The notes below the pieces were generated by a model that saw nothing but the letters and a program-made list of their open reading frames with translations, had not been told where the DNA came from and did no database searches. Position numbers and translations under genes: made by a program. 47,318 bases of DNA from positions 1 to 47,318 of the IMG/VR virus record IMGVR_UViG_3300010885_008910; one strand, 5' to 3'. The stretch is from a virus. Shown here one piece after another: positions 1 to 7,610 of this stretch; position 1 is the stretch's first letter, and the number at the start of each line of letters is the position of its first letter.

Positions 1-96
1 TTCTGTTTTGTTCAGTACTCATTTTTGAAACTGACTAAGACTTTTATATCTTAACCTATTTACTATATGAACACTTATGTTTTTACATCTTTATGG

Positions 97-147
97 ATGC
101 TATTACTAAGTGCCCACACTTATCGATTGTCTAATTTTTAAAGAGCG
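97..147 (-). promoter_or_regulatory. rRNA-leader-like boxA antitermination element
   Basis: Read on the minus strand, 147-133 is CGCTCTTTAAAAATT, which matches the E. coli rrn boxA core TGCTCTTTAACA at 10 of 12 positions. It is followed by AGACAATC and TGTGGGCACT, both present in the same order in the E. coli 16S leader just after boxA. A short hairpin (172-159, AGTTC-AGTA-GAACT) lies upstream like a boxB, and a second imperfect hairpin lies at 204-184. The element sits about 75 nt downstream of the predicted start from the promoter at 229-257. In bacteria boxA RNA binds NusB-S10 and builds a Rho-resistant complex. A similar role for this early transcript is inferred. Confidence 0.6.
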
Positions 148-228
148 TTTGAGATATTAGTTCTACTGAACTTCTTAGTTAGCGTCCACAGCGTTATCTG
201 GGACAGTTGTTATTGTTATTAAGTTAAT

Positions 229-257
229 AGTATAACAGCATTTAGTTTAAATGTCAA
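229..257 (-). promoter_or_regulatory. sigma70-like promoter upstream of rRNA-leader mimic
   Basis: TTGACA (257-252), 17-bp spacer, TATACT (234-229). This is a near-consensus promoter reading out of the window. Its transcript would contain the boxA-like element at 147-133. Confidence 0.8.
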
Positions 258-285
258 GTCTTTTACGACTTTATTTTACCATTTT

Positions 286-307
286 AGTGTTGTATTTTCA
301 CAACACT
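286..307. repeat. Inverted repeat GTTGTR-N4-YACAAC, copy 1
   Basis: AGTGTTGT and ACAACACT arms surround GAAAAT. The core recurs at 9930-9945, 11017-11032 and 41951-41966, each time upstream of a TTGAC-type promoter. It could be a protein operator or an RNA hairpin. Confidence 0.6.
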
Positions 308-333
308 TTCTGTTAACTACTTACTACTTTGTT

Positions 334-362
334 AGTATAGCACCAAGTTGTTAGATGGACAA
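334..362 (-). promoter_or_regulatory. sigma70-like promoter, second of three in tandem
   Basis: TTGTCC (362-357), 17-bp spacer, TATACT (339-334) with an extended -10 TGC. The -35 begins inside one copy of a 19-bp repeat (360-378). Confidence 0.55.
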
Positions 363-378
363 CTATTTTGGTAAACCT
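360..378 (-). repeat. 19-bp repeat copy 1 at a promoter -35
   Basis: The minus-strand sequence AGGTTTACCAAAATAGTTG is identical to 490-508. In both copies the final TTG is the beginning of, or overlaps, a -35 box. It could be an operator, or a trace of promoter duplication. Confidence 0.75.
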
Positions 379-463
379 GCTATAATTCTTTTTGCTACAA
401 TGAAATGCGTAGATATGTTGAGGGTTAATATTCTTGCTTTTTACTTAGCTTCAGTATTTTTAT

Positions 464-492
464 ATTATATACGTATATAATGATTAAATCAA
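464..492 (-). promoter_or_regulatory. sigma70-like promoter, first of three in tandem
   Basis: TTGATT (492-487), 17-bp spacer, TATAAT (469-464). The -35 overlaps the other copy of the 19-bp repeat (490-508). It lies just after the stop codon of the gene at 513-1163. Confidence 0.6.
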
Positions 493-508
493 CTATTTTG
501 GTAAACCT
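490..508 (-). repeat. 19-bp repeat copy 2 at a promoter -35
   Basis: Identical to 360-378. It places the same upstream sequence against the -35 of the promoter at 464-492. Confidence 0.75.
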
Positions 509-512
509 AAAT

Positions 513-1163
513 TTATTCGCCGGATAAGCTATAATCGGTTCCATCAGCGTCCGGACGCTGTGGCGCTGGGTTAGACGGCGCTGGCTTCGTCGGTTCTGTG
601 CTAGGTGTAAGGTTGCCATTTGAATAGGTCATCTTAACTTCGTTGCCTATTTGTTTATACACTATTTGTAAATCAGACCATTGTATGTTAGCAATATTGC
701 CGTCAACAAAGTAATCTGCTTCGTAATCGTCGTGTCCTGGGAGTATGTTTTCAACAAACTCAAATACGCTATCGGCGCCATGTTTCTTTAAAATCTGTGC
801 TTCGACATCCTTGCTGTTAGCACCTTCCCACTGCCAATTAGTTCTTTCCTGCTCATCGGTGTCGTAATCAACTAATATATCGCTTACATCATTGCTAAGG
901 AAGGCAGTGATAACATTGTCCAGTTCATCTTCGTTTTCGTAAGAACCGTATTCTTCACTGGCAAATATATCAGAGTTAACAGTTTCAGAACTTTTGCCAA
1001 AATACTCGTCTCCGTAAGACCATGTTTCTTCACGATTCATGTAACCAGGTCCTGATACTTTTTCAGGTAAACCACGAGCGGCTACTTCTCTTGCTACAGT
1101 AGCTTTCCATTCAGGAGCTTGGGCTTCTTTAATTAGATCGATATATTCACGTAAGATTTTCAT
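513..1163 (-). CDS. Probable internal head protein with capsid-targeting-like N-terminus
   Basis: This 216-residue protein has no recognised domain. Its first residues, MKILREYIDLIKEA, resemble the capsid-targeting sequence of T4 internal proteins (MKTYQEFIAEA). The IKE-A sequence fits the (L/I)xE cleavage rule of the T4 prohead protease gp21. The rest is acidic, with a proline-rich C-terminus. A late-type box AATAAATA (1176-1169) ends exactly 5 nt before the ATG and there is no Shine-Dalgarno, so late leaderless expression is likely. An internal head or co-injected protein is inferred; the ORF itself is secure. Confidence 0.7.
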   Translation of the reverse strand: MKILREYIDLIKEAQAPEWKATVAREVAARGLPEKVSGPGYMNREETWSYGDEYFGKSSETVNSDIFASEEYGSYENEDELDNVITAFLSNDVSDILVDYDTDEQERTNWQWEGANSKDVEAQILKKHGADSVFEFVENILPGHDDYEADYFVDGNIANIQWSDLQIVYKQIGNEVKMTYSNGNLTPSTEPTKPAPSNPAPQRPDADGTDYSLSGE

Positions 1164-1168
1164 AGTAT

Positions 1169-1176
1169 TATTTATT
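1169..1176 (-). promoter_or_regulatory. Late-type promoter box, leaderless spacing
   Basis: AATAAATA followed by 5 nt and then the ATG of the gene at 513-1163. T4 late boxes (TATAAATA) lie at about -13 to -6, which puts +1 on the A of ATG. Confidence 0.45.
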
Positions 1177-1396
1177 AGAACATTTTTTTCGGTAATTGTT
1201 GATCACGCAGCTTCTTGCGCCAACGTGCTTTGGCGGCGCCTTTAGCACGTTTACGGGCAGTAGTTGGTTTTTCATAAGTTTCGCGGGCTCTTAGGTCATC
1301 GAGTAGACCAGACTCTTGTACTTTTTTCTTAAACTTGCGTAATGCTTTTTCAACATTACCGTCATTAACCAAAACTGAATTACCGTAAAATTTCAT
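1175..1396 (-). CDS. rpsU: Ribosomal protein bS21
   Basis: The 73 residues cover the usual bS21 length. They show the typical layout: a short N-terminal strand, [19 protein letters not shown], an [16 protein letters not shown] segment, and a very basic C-terminal tail. Bacterial bS21 sits near the anti-Shine-Dalgarno end of 16S rRNA and helps initiation. Phage copies are known and are thought to replace or compete with the host protein, biasing translation. The ATG overlaps the clpX stop (ATGA) and has CAGGAG upstream. A weak late-like GTAAATAC lies at 1431-1424 inside the end of clpX. Confidence 0.9.
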   Translation of the reverse strand: MKFYGNSVLVNDGNVEKALRKFKKKVQESGLLDDLRARETYEKPTTARKRAKGAAKARWRKKLRDQQLPKKMF

Positions 1397-2583
1397 TCAT
1401 TCTCCTGTATGAGTGTGCTAGGAGTATTTACTAATTTTGTGCTGATTGCAACTTTTAGTATGCTTTGCTTACGATAGCGGGGCAAATCAAACATATGGGG
1501 CAATAATATACGCTCTAGCTCCGTATGTAAGCCCCTAGCCCCTGTTTTAGTCTTTAGTGTGTGTTCTGCTATTAAATCAAGTGAATCTGCCTCAAAAGAC
1601 AGTTCTATGCCATCTTGGTCAAATAACCATTGATATTGCTCAATAAAGTTGTGTTTAACCTCGGTTAAAATGCTGATTAGCTGTTGTTTGGTTAGTCCGT
1701 GTAAAGATACTGAACTACTAAAGCGTCCAACAAATTCTGGAATCATTCCGTATTTTACCAAGTCATCTGGACCAACTACTTCGTTGTCCACCACTATGTC
1801 TGTAGTAAGTTCAGCACCAAAACCCATACTTGTACCTTGGATACGGTTCTTAACAATCTTATCAAGTCCAACAAAAGCACCGCCAGCAATAAACAATATG
1901 TTAGTAGTATCAATCTCTACTGTGGCATCTGACTTACGCCCGCCAGTTGGTGAAATTTTAATCTTAGTACCTTCTACTAATTTCAACAATGCTTGTTGTA
2001 CACCTTCGCCAGATACGTCACGACTAACTGTTGCGGATTCACTCTTGCGAGCAATCTTGTCAATCTCATCTAAGAATATAATACCGCGTTGTGTACGTTC
2101 TACATCACAGTTAGCATTTTGATATAAGCGTGTGATAACTGAGTCGACGTCATCACCTACATATCCTGCTTCTGTTAATGTAGTAGCATCGGCTACACAA
2201 AAAGGCACATCTAAATAATCAGCTACAGTTTTAGCCATTAGTGTTTTGCCTGTGCCTGTTGGTCCAATCATTAAAATGTTGCTTTTAACAACTTCGTTGT
2301 CAGGATTACTAATACGTTTATAGTGATTAGTAATAGCCACAGCTAAGACAATTTTAGCTCCAGGTTGGCCAACCACATACTGATCTAAGTAGTCACGAAT
2401 GTCTTTTGGATCAGGAATGTCTAAGTTAGATTCTTTTTTTGTTGTTTGCTTTTTGCTTTTAAGTAATCCAGAGCACAAGTCTACACACTCGTTACATATA
2501 GCAACATTGTGCCCAACAATTAATTTTTCAACTACGTCTTTATGCTTGGCGCAAAAGGAACAATGAGTTAATTTTTCTGGCAT
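1393..2583 (-). CDS. clpX: ClpX-type AAA+ unfoldase
   Basis: The 396 residues hold the whole ClpX plan. There is an N-terminal C4 zinc finger (C8, C11, C30, C33), Walker A GPTGTGKT (107-114), pore loop GYVG (140-143), Walker B IIFLDEID (168-175) and sensor-2 GAR (R350). The IGF-type loop that docks ClpP is present as MGF (253-255), so pairing with host ClpP is plausible. The RKH loop that reads ssrA-type tags is RKS (216-218), suggesting changed substrate choice. No clpP is in the window. The start follows the upstream stop as TAATATG with AGGAT as Shine-Dalgarno. Confidence 0.93.
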   Translation of the reverse strand: MPEKLTHCSFCAKHKDVVEKLIVGHNVAICNECVDLCSGLLKSKKQTTKKESNLDIPDPKDIRDYLDQYVVGQPGAKIVLAVAITNHYKRISNPDNEVVKSNILMIGPTGTGKTLMAKTVADYLDVPFCVADATTLTEAGYVGDDVDSVITRLYQNANCDVERTQRGIIFLDEIDKIARKSESATVSRDVSGEGVQQALLKLVEGTKIKISPTGGRKSDATVEIDTTNILFIAGGAFVGLDKIVKNRIQGTSMGFGAELTTDIVVDNEVVGPDDLVKYGMIPEFVGRFSSSVSLHGLTKQQLISILTEVKHNFIEQYQWLFDQDGIELSFEADSLDLIAEHTLKTKTGARGLHTELERILLPHMFDLPRYRKQSILKVAISTKLVNTPSTLIQENE

Positions 2584-2584
2584 A

Positions 2585-4276
2585 TTATCCTAAGTCGGGA
2601 GAGTCTTTTAATTTTTCAGCAATACGCTCACGCTCAACATCACTTAACAAGTCTGGATCATATTCACCTGATCCAATTTTTTCAATTAAGTGATCAATAT
2701 AAGCGTCATCATAAACATAGCTATCGCTTAAATTTTTATTTACACGAATCCATTGTGTTCCGTTAAACTTGTATAGTTGACTAGGTAAGTTATCTACACG
2801 AAGGAACATATCTCCTTTTTTAGGATTGTTAGGAAATATTATTCCAAAGCCTTGCATCTCACCAGCAGTAGGTTCGTTATCAGCTTCAGGCTTTAATGAG
2901 TTTAAATTCATTATATCTCTGTCACTTAAATTAAGTGAGTTAAGGTGCTCTGAATGTTCCCAAGGTAAATTTTTAATTTTACCCGAGTCTAATAAATTAA
3001 ATTGTTCTGTATATGTGCTGTCAGGATTAGACGATTTCCAAACCTTCATAGCATACTGTTGCATCTCATTTCCAAACGGTTCAATGTCTGGAGTAATAAT
3101 TTTTTCTTCTACCTCGGGCTCAACTTCTTCTTCAATAGTAGTTCCTGGTCCAAACATCCAACCTGGTGTAGTTGGATCGGTTGCTACTTTTTCTGGTAGC
3201 GGGTCTGGATCGAGCTTAGGTGTTTGTTTAATTTCATCATCAATTTCTTGTGCTGATTTATTGCCTTTAAAGAATTCGTCCCATACACCTATATCTTCTT
3301 CTACAGGCGGAACTTCTTTTTCTTCGAACACTGGGACATCACCGTCGGGGTCACTATTAATGACACCTTGTTTTAATATGCGCTCGGCTTCAGCCTTTTC
3401 TTTTTCTTCTATATCTTTAGTTAGAGCTTCAAAGTCTTCGTCAGTCCAATCATCAAAAGGAGTTTTGCGTTCTGTTTTTTCTTCCTCGTCCTTTTTCCTG
3501 TTTAAATTAAATAAATTAATGCCTCGTTCCCACTCGATAGACTTGGTAGCGGCTAAGAGTAGTGTAAGTGCTAACGGATCAAATACAATAACAATAAGAA
3601 TAATAACCCAGCGTACCGCTTTTTCTAATACGTTTGCTTCGGGATTGTCGCCGTAGATTAAAGCGGCAATATACTTGACCGGGCCAACTTCGGCCTCCAC
3701 CTGCCGTACCTCAGCGGCAATCGGTGCCCGGGCTTCGTTAAAGTTAGTAATATTTTTTTGCGCTTGAGTAATTTCTTGAAGGAGTCTACTGCGCTCTTTC
3801 GCCTGACTGCGGCGGATTGATACGGCTTTGTCTGCGCCCCCTTCCGTTGTGCTTCGTGCCATGACTTGGTCAACAGCCTCGTCCATCTGCTTGAGAGCCT
3901 TGCGATTTGCATCTATATTATCCTTTTCAATTTTAATTTTTTCGTCATAGACAGCAATCTTAGCACCAACATCGCCGGCTACTAAACTTTGGTCGCCGTG
4001 TGCTTTAGATAAGAAGCCAAATACACCCATACTTGTAAGCATCATAAGAATAGCCACTGCTGAACATAGATACAGCTTGTATTGTATCTCAGCCTTATCC
4101 CAGTACTTGTGTAACCATAGTGTAGCTATAATCTTGCCTACTTCTAAGGAGCCGCCCATGATAACAATAGGCCAAAAGGCTGCGGCAAAAATTGCTGTTA
4201 ATCCCAGAATGGAATAGACAGCGGCACTTAAACTAATAATAAGTGCGGTTGCGAGGGTTATATATCCGAATGTCAT
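2585..4276 (-). CDS. Multi-pass membrane protein with coiled coil and acidic C-terminal half
   Basis: Unknown function; similar proteins occur in T4-like marine phages. From the chosen start (563 aa) there are three hydrophobic segments near the N-terminus, then a charged coiled-coil stretch (about residues 100-190). A fourth membrane segment follows (RWVIILIVIVFDPLALTLLL), then a long acidic soluble tail. The plan resembles a membrane anchor with a cytoplasmic tail. Upstream in-frame starts exist at 4318 and 4294. ATG 4276 is preferred because a late-type GCTAAATA box (4289-4282) ends exactly 5 nt before it, as in three other genes here. Confidence 0.75.
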   Translation of the reverse strand: MTFGYITLATALIISLSAAVYSILGLTAIFAAAFWPIVIMGGSLEVGKIIATLWLHKYWDKAEIQYKLYLCSAVAILMMLTSMGVFGFLSKAHGDQSLVAGDVGAKIAVYDEKIKIEKDNIDANRKALKQMDEAVDQVMARSTTEGGADKAVSIRRSQAKERSRLLQEITQAQKNITNFNEARAPIAAEVRQVEAEVGPVKYIAALIYGDNPEANVLEKAVRWVIILIVIVFDPLALTLLLAATKSIEWERGINLFNLNRKKDEEEKTERKTPFDDWTDEDFEALTKDIEEKEKAEAERILKQGVINSDPDGDVPVFEEKEVPPVEEDIGVWDEFFKGNKSAQEIDDEIKQTPKLDPDPLPEKVATDPTTPGWMFGPGTTIEEEVEPEVEEKIITPDIEPFGNEMQQYAMKVWKSSNPDSTYTEQFNLLDSGKIKNLPWEHSEHLNSLNLSDRDIMNLNSLKPEADNEPTAGEMQGFGIIFPNNPKKGDMFLRVDNLPSQLYKFNGTQWIRVNKNLSDSYVYDDAYIDHLIEKIGSGEYDPDLLSDVERERIAEKLKDSPDLG

Positions 4277-4281
4277 TCTAT

Positions 4282-4289
4282 TATTTAGC
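4282..4289 (-). promoter_or_regulatory. Late-type promoter box, leaderless spacing
   Basis: GCTAAATA, then 5 nt, then ATG (4276). It overlaps the stop codon of the gene at 4285-4686. Confidence 0.4.
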
Positions 4290-4686
4290 GCCATGTTCTG
4301 TGTTTTTCTGCGACCCATTCCTTGCCATCGTATTCTTCAACATACCATTCTACGCCAGCAGGAACTTCTACAACTTTAAGTTTAGCATAATCACCACCGG
4401 CATTGCTACCTAAACGGCGAACTGTAGCTACTAACGCAGGGTCATCTCGAGAAATATTTCTTCCCCAAAATTCCTGATCATTGATCATAATCTTACTGCC
4501 TAATCTATTTTGTGTATCTCTATCTTCTTGTTCTTCTAATGTGTATGAGATACCAGCAAGGTCCAGATATAACAAAGATGCTTCTCTACTTAAACTAAAC
4601 CCGCCATATCGAGAGTTGATTACAATGTATTGTACGCCACGTAACTGTTTGAGTAGTTCTTCGTGGTCTGGATTTACCGAGGCCAT
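4285..4686 (-). CDS. Conserved T4-like phage protein of unknown function
   Basis: This 133-residue soluble protein belongs to a type seen in T4-like cyanophages (YIVINSRYGGFSLS near the N-terminus, VEWYVEEYDGKEWVAEKHRTW at the end). No catalytic motif is seen. The ATG overlaps the end of the preceding gene (4674-4895), so the two are probably translated together. Confidence 0.8.
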   Translation of the reverse strand: MASVNPDHEELLKQLRGVQYIVINSRYGGFSLSREASLLYLDLAGISYTLEEQEDRDTQNRLGSKIMINDQEFWGRNISRDDPALVATVRRLGSNAGGDYAKLKVVEVPAGVEWYVEEYDGKEWVAEKHRTWR

Positions 4687-4895
4687 TTGTTAATAGTAAT
4701 ATTATAGTCACGTTCGGCGTGGACTAGTCTTTGTTCTAATTGTTTTAGTTTACGCTCAAAGCGAATTTGTCTAGCAATCAAAAATACCACAGCCGCTACA
4801 ACAAGAGTAAACATTAATCCCCAGCCAGCTACTAACCCATAAGTCCAATACCATAGTTCGCTAATATTATCGGTCAGTAACTTGATAGGGTTCAT
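4674..4895 (-). CDS. Small single-pass membrane protein
   Basis: 73 residues with one strong membrane segment (about 22-43, GLMFTLVVAAVVFLIA) followed by a basic helical tail with heptad character (RFERKLKQLEQRL). Function unknown. It overlaps its neighbours on both sides by a few bases, in a tight string of small genes. Confidence 0.75.
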   Translation of the reverse strand: MNPIKLLTDNISELWYWTYGLVAGWGLMFTLVVAAVVFLIARQIRFERKLKQLEQRLVHAERDYNITINKWPR

Positions 4896-5098
4896 TCTGC
4901 TTTACCACCTGTACAGGAGCCGCCGTTGAACCAAAGTTCTTCAGCTTGTTCGCGATATTTGGCTAATTCGTATTCATCTTTTTTAATTTTGTATTGATCT
5001 TCTGTAAGCGAGTGCCAGCCACAACAGTCGCCTGTTGGGCTACGGCCACATCCGCATAAGGCATATACTTTACCGTCTTCTGTTTTTCTAACTTGCAT
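4892..5098 (-). CDS. CDGSH-like small cysteine protein
   Basis: 68 residues. CGCGRSPTGDCCGWH (residues 15-29) resembles the CDGSH iron-sulfur signature C-x-C-x2-S-x3-P-x-C-D-G-[SAT]-H. It keeps CxC, the GRS, and a Cys four residues before the final His (C15, C17, C25, H29). It is one residue shorter and has CGW in place of DGS. CDGSH proteins bind a redox-active [2Fe-2S] cluster with three Cys and one His. The window also encodes IscU and IscA. The assignment rests on the motif alone, and a zinc site is possible. Confidence 0.6.
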   Translation of the reverse strand: MQVRKTEDGKVYALCGCGRSPTGDCCGWHSLTEDQYKIKKDEYELAKYREQAEELWFNGGSCTGGKAE

Positions 5099-5772
5099 TA
5101 ATCTTTCTTTCCACCAAATAATTGCAACAAGTTTAGGAACAAGTTAATAAAGTTCATATACAATGATAGCGCACCCATAAGTTCAACATTAGTATCGGGC
5201 TGTTCTACTGATACCATTTGTCGAATTTGTTGTGTGTCGTGAGCAGTAAGACCTAAAAAGATAATAATAGCAAGAGCTGAGATTACCATGGTTGCTACTG
5301 AACTACCAACAAAAATGTTAATAATACTAGCAATAACAATAGCAATTAAGCCAATGAACATAAACTGTCCTACACTTTCAAGACTGCGCTTAGTAAAATA
5401 TCCATAGCCACTCATAGTCGCAAACAAAACAGCCGCACCCATAAATGCGCTAACAATAGATCCAAGGTTGTACACAATAAAAATAGTACTAAAACTTAAA
5501 CCCATTACTGCCGCAAATGCGTATAACATTATTCTAGCTGTACTAGGACTCATGCTACGCATTTTAAATCCTAATACTAGTACAAATGCCAGTGGCGCAA
5601 ATACTACAATCCATTGCATAACGCCAGTGAACAAAAATTTCATAAGCTCTGGACTTGAGCTAACTGCTAAACTTACAATACCTGAAGTAGCAATAGCTAA
5701 TGCCATGTGATTGTAAACTCTTAACATAGCAGAGTTAATAGCATCTGCTGTACGATATATTGCTGTTGTCAT
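5098..5772 (-). CDS. Bax inhibitor-1/YccA family membrane protein
   Basis: 224 residues with about seven hydrophobic segments and the family features: a SLESVGQFMFIGLIAIVIASIINIF segment late in the protein and a conserved Asp in LTAHDTQQI. Bacterial BI-1/YccA proteins include inhibitors of the membrane protease FtsH and pH-gated calcium leak channels. In a phage the family could protect phage proteins from FtsH or preserve the membrane during infection; this role is inferred. The stop overlaps the start of the CDGSH-like gene. Confidence 0.85.
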   Translation of the reverse strand: MTTAIYRTADAINSAMLRVYNHMALAIATSGIVSLAVSSSPELMKFLFTGVMQWIVVFAPLAFVLVLGFKMRSMSPSTARIMLYAFAAVMGLSFSTIFIVYNLGSIVSAFMGAAVLFATMSGYGYFTKRSLESVGQFMFIGLIAIVIASIINIFVGSSVATMVISALAIIIFLGLTAHDTQQIRQMVSVEQPDTNVELMGALSLYMNFINLFLNLLQLFGGKKD

Positions 5773-5790
5773 AATTTTCTCCTTATATAA

Positions 5791-6771
5791 TTAAAACGGC
5801 CATTTAGTGTTGGGATTGACCGTAAGTTCTTTGATTACTTCTTTATGTTCTTCCATAATTTTATCTAACTCCTTTGCTGGATCCCACTCTTTAGCATCTG
5901 GATCATATGGAATACCACGCCATTGTTTAATATTAAGTGTTTCCACTTCTGGAGTGTCATCCTGATATGAACTAATCCAGCGTGATCCAGTCCACTTAGC
6001 TTGGTACTTATACGAATCTTTTCCAGCTGTTTCAATTTCATAGTTACCTACATACACTGGATTAACTTTAACTGGGAACCAATTAGTTGTAGGATATTCA
6101 ATGCTGTCATAGTCAACATATCGTTCCCATGACTTATCTTCTTTAACTAAAAAGAATCCAAAGTCGGAACTTTTACCTGAAGTGTTTGCCCCGTTGTTTT
6201 CAATCTCAACATCGTCATAATAAACATTACTGATAAAATCTTCACCGTCAATGTCATCATAAAACAACACTAATTTTTCAGGATCAAACGGAGCAGTTAA
6301 TTCAATCTCGCCTTCAAAGAATGTGCCTTTTTCATTTGAGCGACCAATAAACACTACCTCGCCTGCTTCTGCCATGCCAATCCATGCTTCGTTATCACAG
6401 CATAAACCAATAGTTGTCCCGTCAATAGTTTCAAGTGATTCTTCTAGTACAGTTTCTCCGTGTTGATCAGTAATTTGTAACGTGCCAGAATCTCTACTTA
6501 CACCACTAGAGTGTGCTAATCTATCGCACTCATACCAAGAACCTGGTTCAAACGGAATCATTTCTTCTGGAATGTTTAGTTCTTCTACAGCATCATAATC
6601 CCAAGCAAAATCACTTACTGAAATTCTGCGATGTTTAAAGTAATCATAAATCTTACGATCAATCGTGCCCATAACAATTTCGCCACCATAACCCCACATT
6701 GAAATATTATATGTACAAGGCGTAAACTTTAGTTTATCGATAAGTTGCTGTTGTTCTTCAATTGTAGCCAT
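5791..6771 (-). CDS. Conserved T4-like phage protein of unknown function
   Basis: 326 residues, acidic, soluble, rich in aromatic residues and beta-prone sequence. There is no signal peptide or membrane segment. The N-terminal part has a recognisable YNISMWGYGGEIVMGTIDRK stretch, found in proteins of related phages without an assigned function. It follows the gene at 6771-6980 with a one-base overlap. Confidence 0.8.
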   Translation of the reverse strand: MATIEEQQQLIDKLKFTPCTYNISMWGYGGEIVMGTIDRKIYDYFKHRRISVSDFAWDYDAVEELNIPEEMIPFEPGSWYECDRLAHSSGVSRDSGTLQITDQHGETVLEESLETIDGTTIGLCCDNEAWIGMAEAGEVVFIGRSNEKGTFFEGEIELTAPFDPEKLVLFYDDIDGEDFISNVYYDDVEIENNGANTSGKSSDFGFFLVKEDKSWERYVDYDSIEYPTTNWFPVKVNPVYVGNYEIETAGKDSYKYQAKWTGSRWISSYQDDTPEVETLNIKQWRGIPYDPDAKEWDPAKELDKIMEEHKEVIKELTVNPNTKWPF

Positions 6772-6980
6772 TATTCGTCTCTGGGTAGTGTAGCAGCTTC
6801 TTTAACTAACTCAAGTAATTGTTCTACTGTGGGTACCATAATTTTAGCATTGCGATATTCTTCATCTTCATCGCGGCCGCTAATTTCAACTAAGAACCCA
6901 TTGTCATACATATTGATAGTAAAGTTATCACTTACCTTAGCAAGTTTATCACCAATTTTGTTTACTTGTTTCTTTGTCAT
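6771..6980 (-). CDS. Small phage protein of unknown function
   Basis: 69 residues from ATG 6980 (MTKKQVNK). An upstream in-frame ATG at 7016 would overlap the membrane peptide gene. ATG 6980 is preferred because it lies one base after that gene's stop and has GGGAC upstream. No motif is recognised. Confidence 0.7.
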   Translation of the reverse strand: MTKKQVNKIGDKLAKVSDNFTINMYDNGFLVEISGRDEDEEYRNAKIMVPTVEQLLELVKEAATLPRDE

Positions 6981-6981
6981 T

Positions 6982-7101
6982 TTATTTGTCCCAATCAGAT
7001 TTATTTCTACATTCACTGAACAACCAACATATAATTGTGGCTAGTATGAATCCAGCGCATATTACTAGTATTGCTTCCAATAACCATATTCTAAAATCCA
7101 T
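6982..7101 (-). CDS. 39-aa single-pass membrane peptide
   Basis: The short ORF starts MDFRIWLLEA and has one membrane segment (about 6-28) and a polar tail ending KSDWDK. A strong Shine-Dalgarno (GGAG) and a promoter at 7125-7154 precede it, and the next start codon follows its stop by one base. Function unknown. Confidence 0.65.
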   Translation of the reverse strand: MDFRIWLLEAILVICAGFILATIICWLFSECRNKSDWDK

Positions 7102-7124
7102 CTTACTCTCCTAAACTATAGTAT

Positions 7125-7154
7125 ATTATACTACACAAAGGTGGTAGAAATCAA
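7125..7154 (-). promoter_or_regulatory. sigma70-like promoter
   Basis: TTGATT (7154-7149), 18-bp spacer, TATAAT (7130-7125). It drives the 39-aa peptide gene and the genes below it. The -35 overlaps the stop of the gene at 7151-7399. Confidence 0.55.
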
Positions 7155-7399
7155 GACTTCAATTTACCATTTACCTTAACTAGTGCGCCTTTGTATGTCC
7201 AATCTCCGCCAACTTCATCTCCGGGTCTGCCAGTAATTTTCTTAAATGATGTATGTGGTTTGTTGTGTGCGTTCAATCGAAATTCAGCAAACTCTTCTGG
7301 TGTAAGAATGAATTCTGCTACTGGACCTTTAGCTTCTGACTTTTGGCATTCCAGTTCCATTTCTTCAAAAATATTAAATTTTCTGCGTATTACTTTCAT
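7151..7399 (-). CDS. Small phage protein of unknown function
   Basis: 82 residues, soluble, no motif recognised. Its ATG overlaps the TGA of the 59-aa gene upstream (TGATG), so translational coupling is likely. Confidence 0.65.
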   Translation of the reverse strand: MKVIRRKFNIFEEMELECQKSEAKGPVAEFILTPEEFAEFRLNAHNKPHTSFKKITGRPGDEVGGDWTYKGALVKVNGKLKS

Positions 7400-7578
7400 C
7401 AGTAGTTCTCTTTTACAATATAATATTGAGGCTTAGGAAATTTTTCCAACAACTCATTATCCTTAACATACTTGTGCATTTCAGGTGCTGTAAAAAACAT
7501 CCTGCTACTATACTCTCTACTTACGGGCTTATGTGTAGCAGAATCAATAATTGATAGATACCATGATTTTAATGCCAT
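7399..7578 (-). CDS. 59-aa phage protein of unknown function
   Basis: The ORF starts MALKSWYLSIIDSATHK and ends YYIVKENY. AAAGGAAAC precedes the ATG and a good promoter lies at 7611-7639. It overlaps the next gene by one base. No function can be assigned. Confidence 0.65.
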   Translation of the reverse strand: MALKSWYLSIIDSATHKPVSREYSSRMFFTAPEMHKYVKDNELLEKFPKPQYYIVKENY

Positions 7579-7610
7579 TTTGTTTCCTTTAATTAATTTA
7601 CTATATAGCT

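Larger units (their letters stand above)
1..512. other. Non-coding early regulatory region
   Basis: This is the longest stretch of the window without a convincing gene. On the minus strand it holds three tandem sigma70-like promoters, two copies of a 19-bp repeat, an inverted repeat shared with other promoter regions, and a segment resembling a bacterial rRNA leader. All of it points out of the window below position 1. An ATG at 22-20 could begin a gene that runs off the window, but only seven codons are visible and no Shine-Dalgarno is seen, so it is not called. Confidence 0.7.

Noticed and set aside
1-22. ATG at 22-20 as the start of a gene leaving the window
   Set aside because: Only seven codons are visible, there is no Shine-Dalgarno, and the ATG is embedded in rRNA-leader-like sequence.
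425-619. 64-codon minus-strand ORF in the early region
   Set aside because: It overlaps the end of the head-protein gene in another frame and two promoter elements. No ribosome site or plausible protein.
2826-3656. 276-codon plus-strand ORF
   Set aside because: It is the antisense of the membrane-protein gene, low-complexity Ser/Phe-rich, with no family resemblance. The minus frame has membrane segments and a coiled coil.
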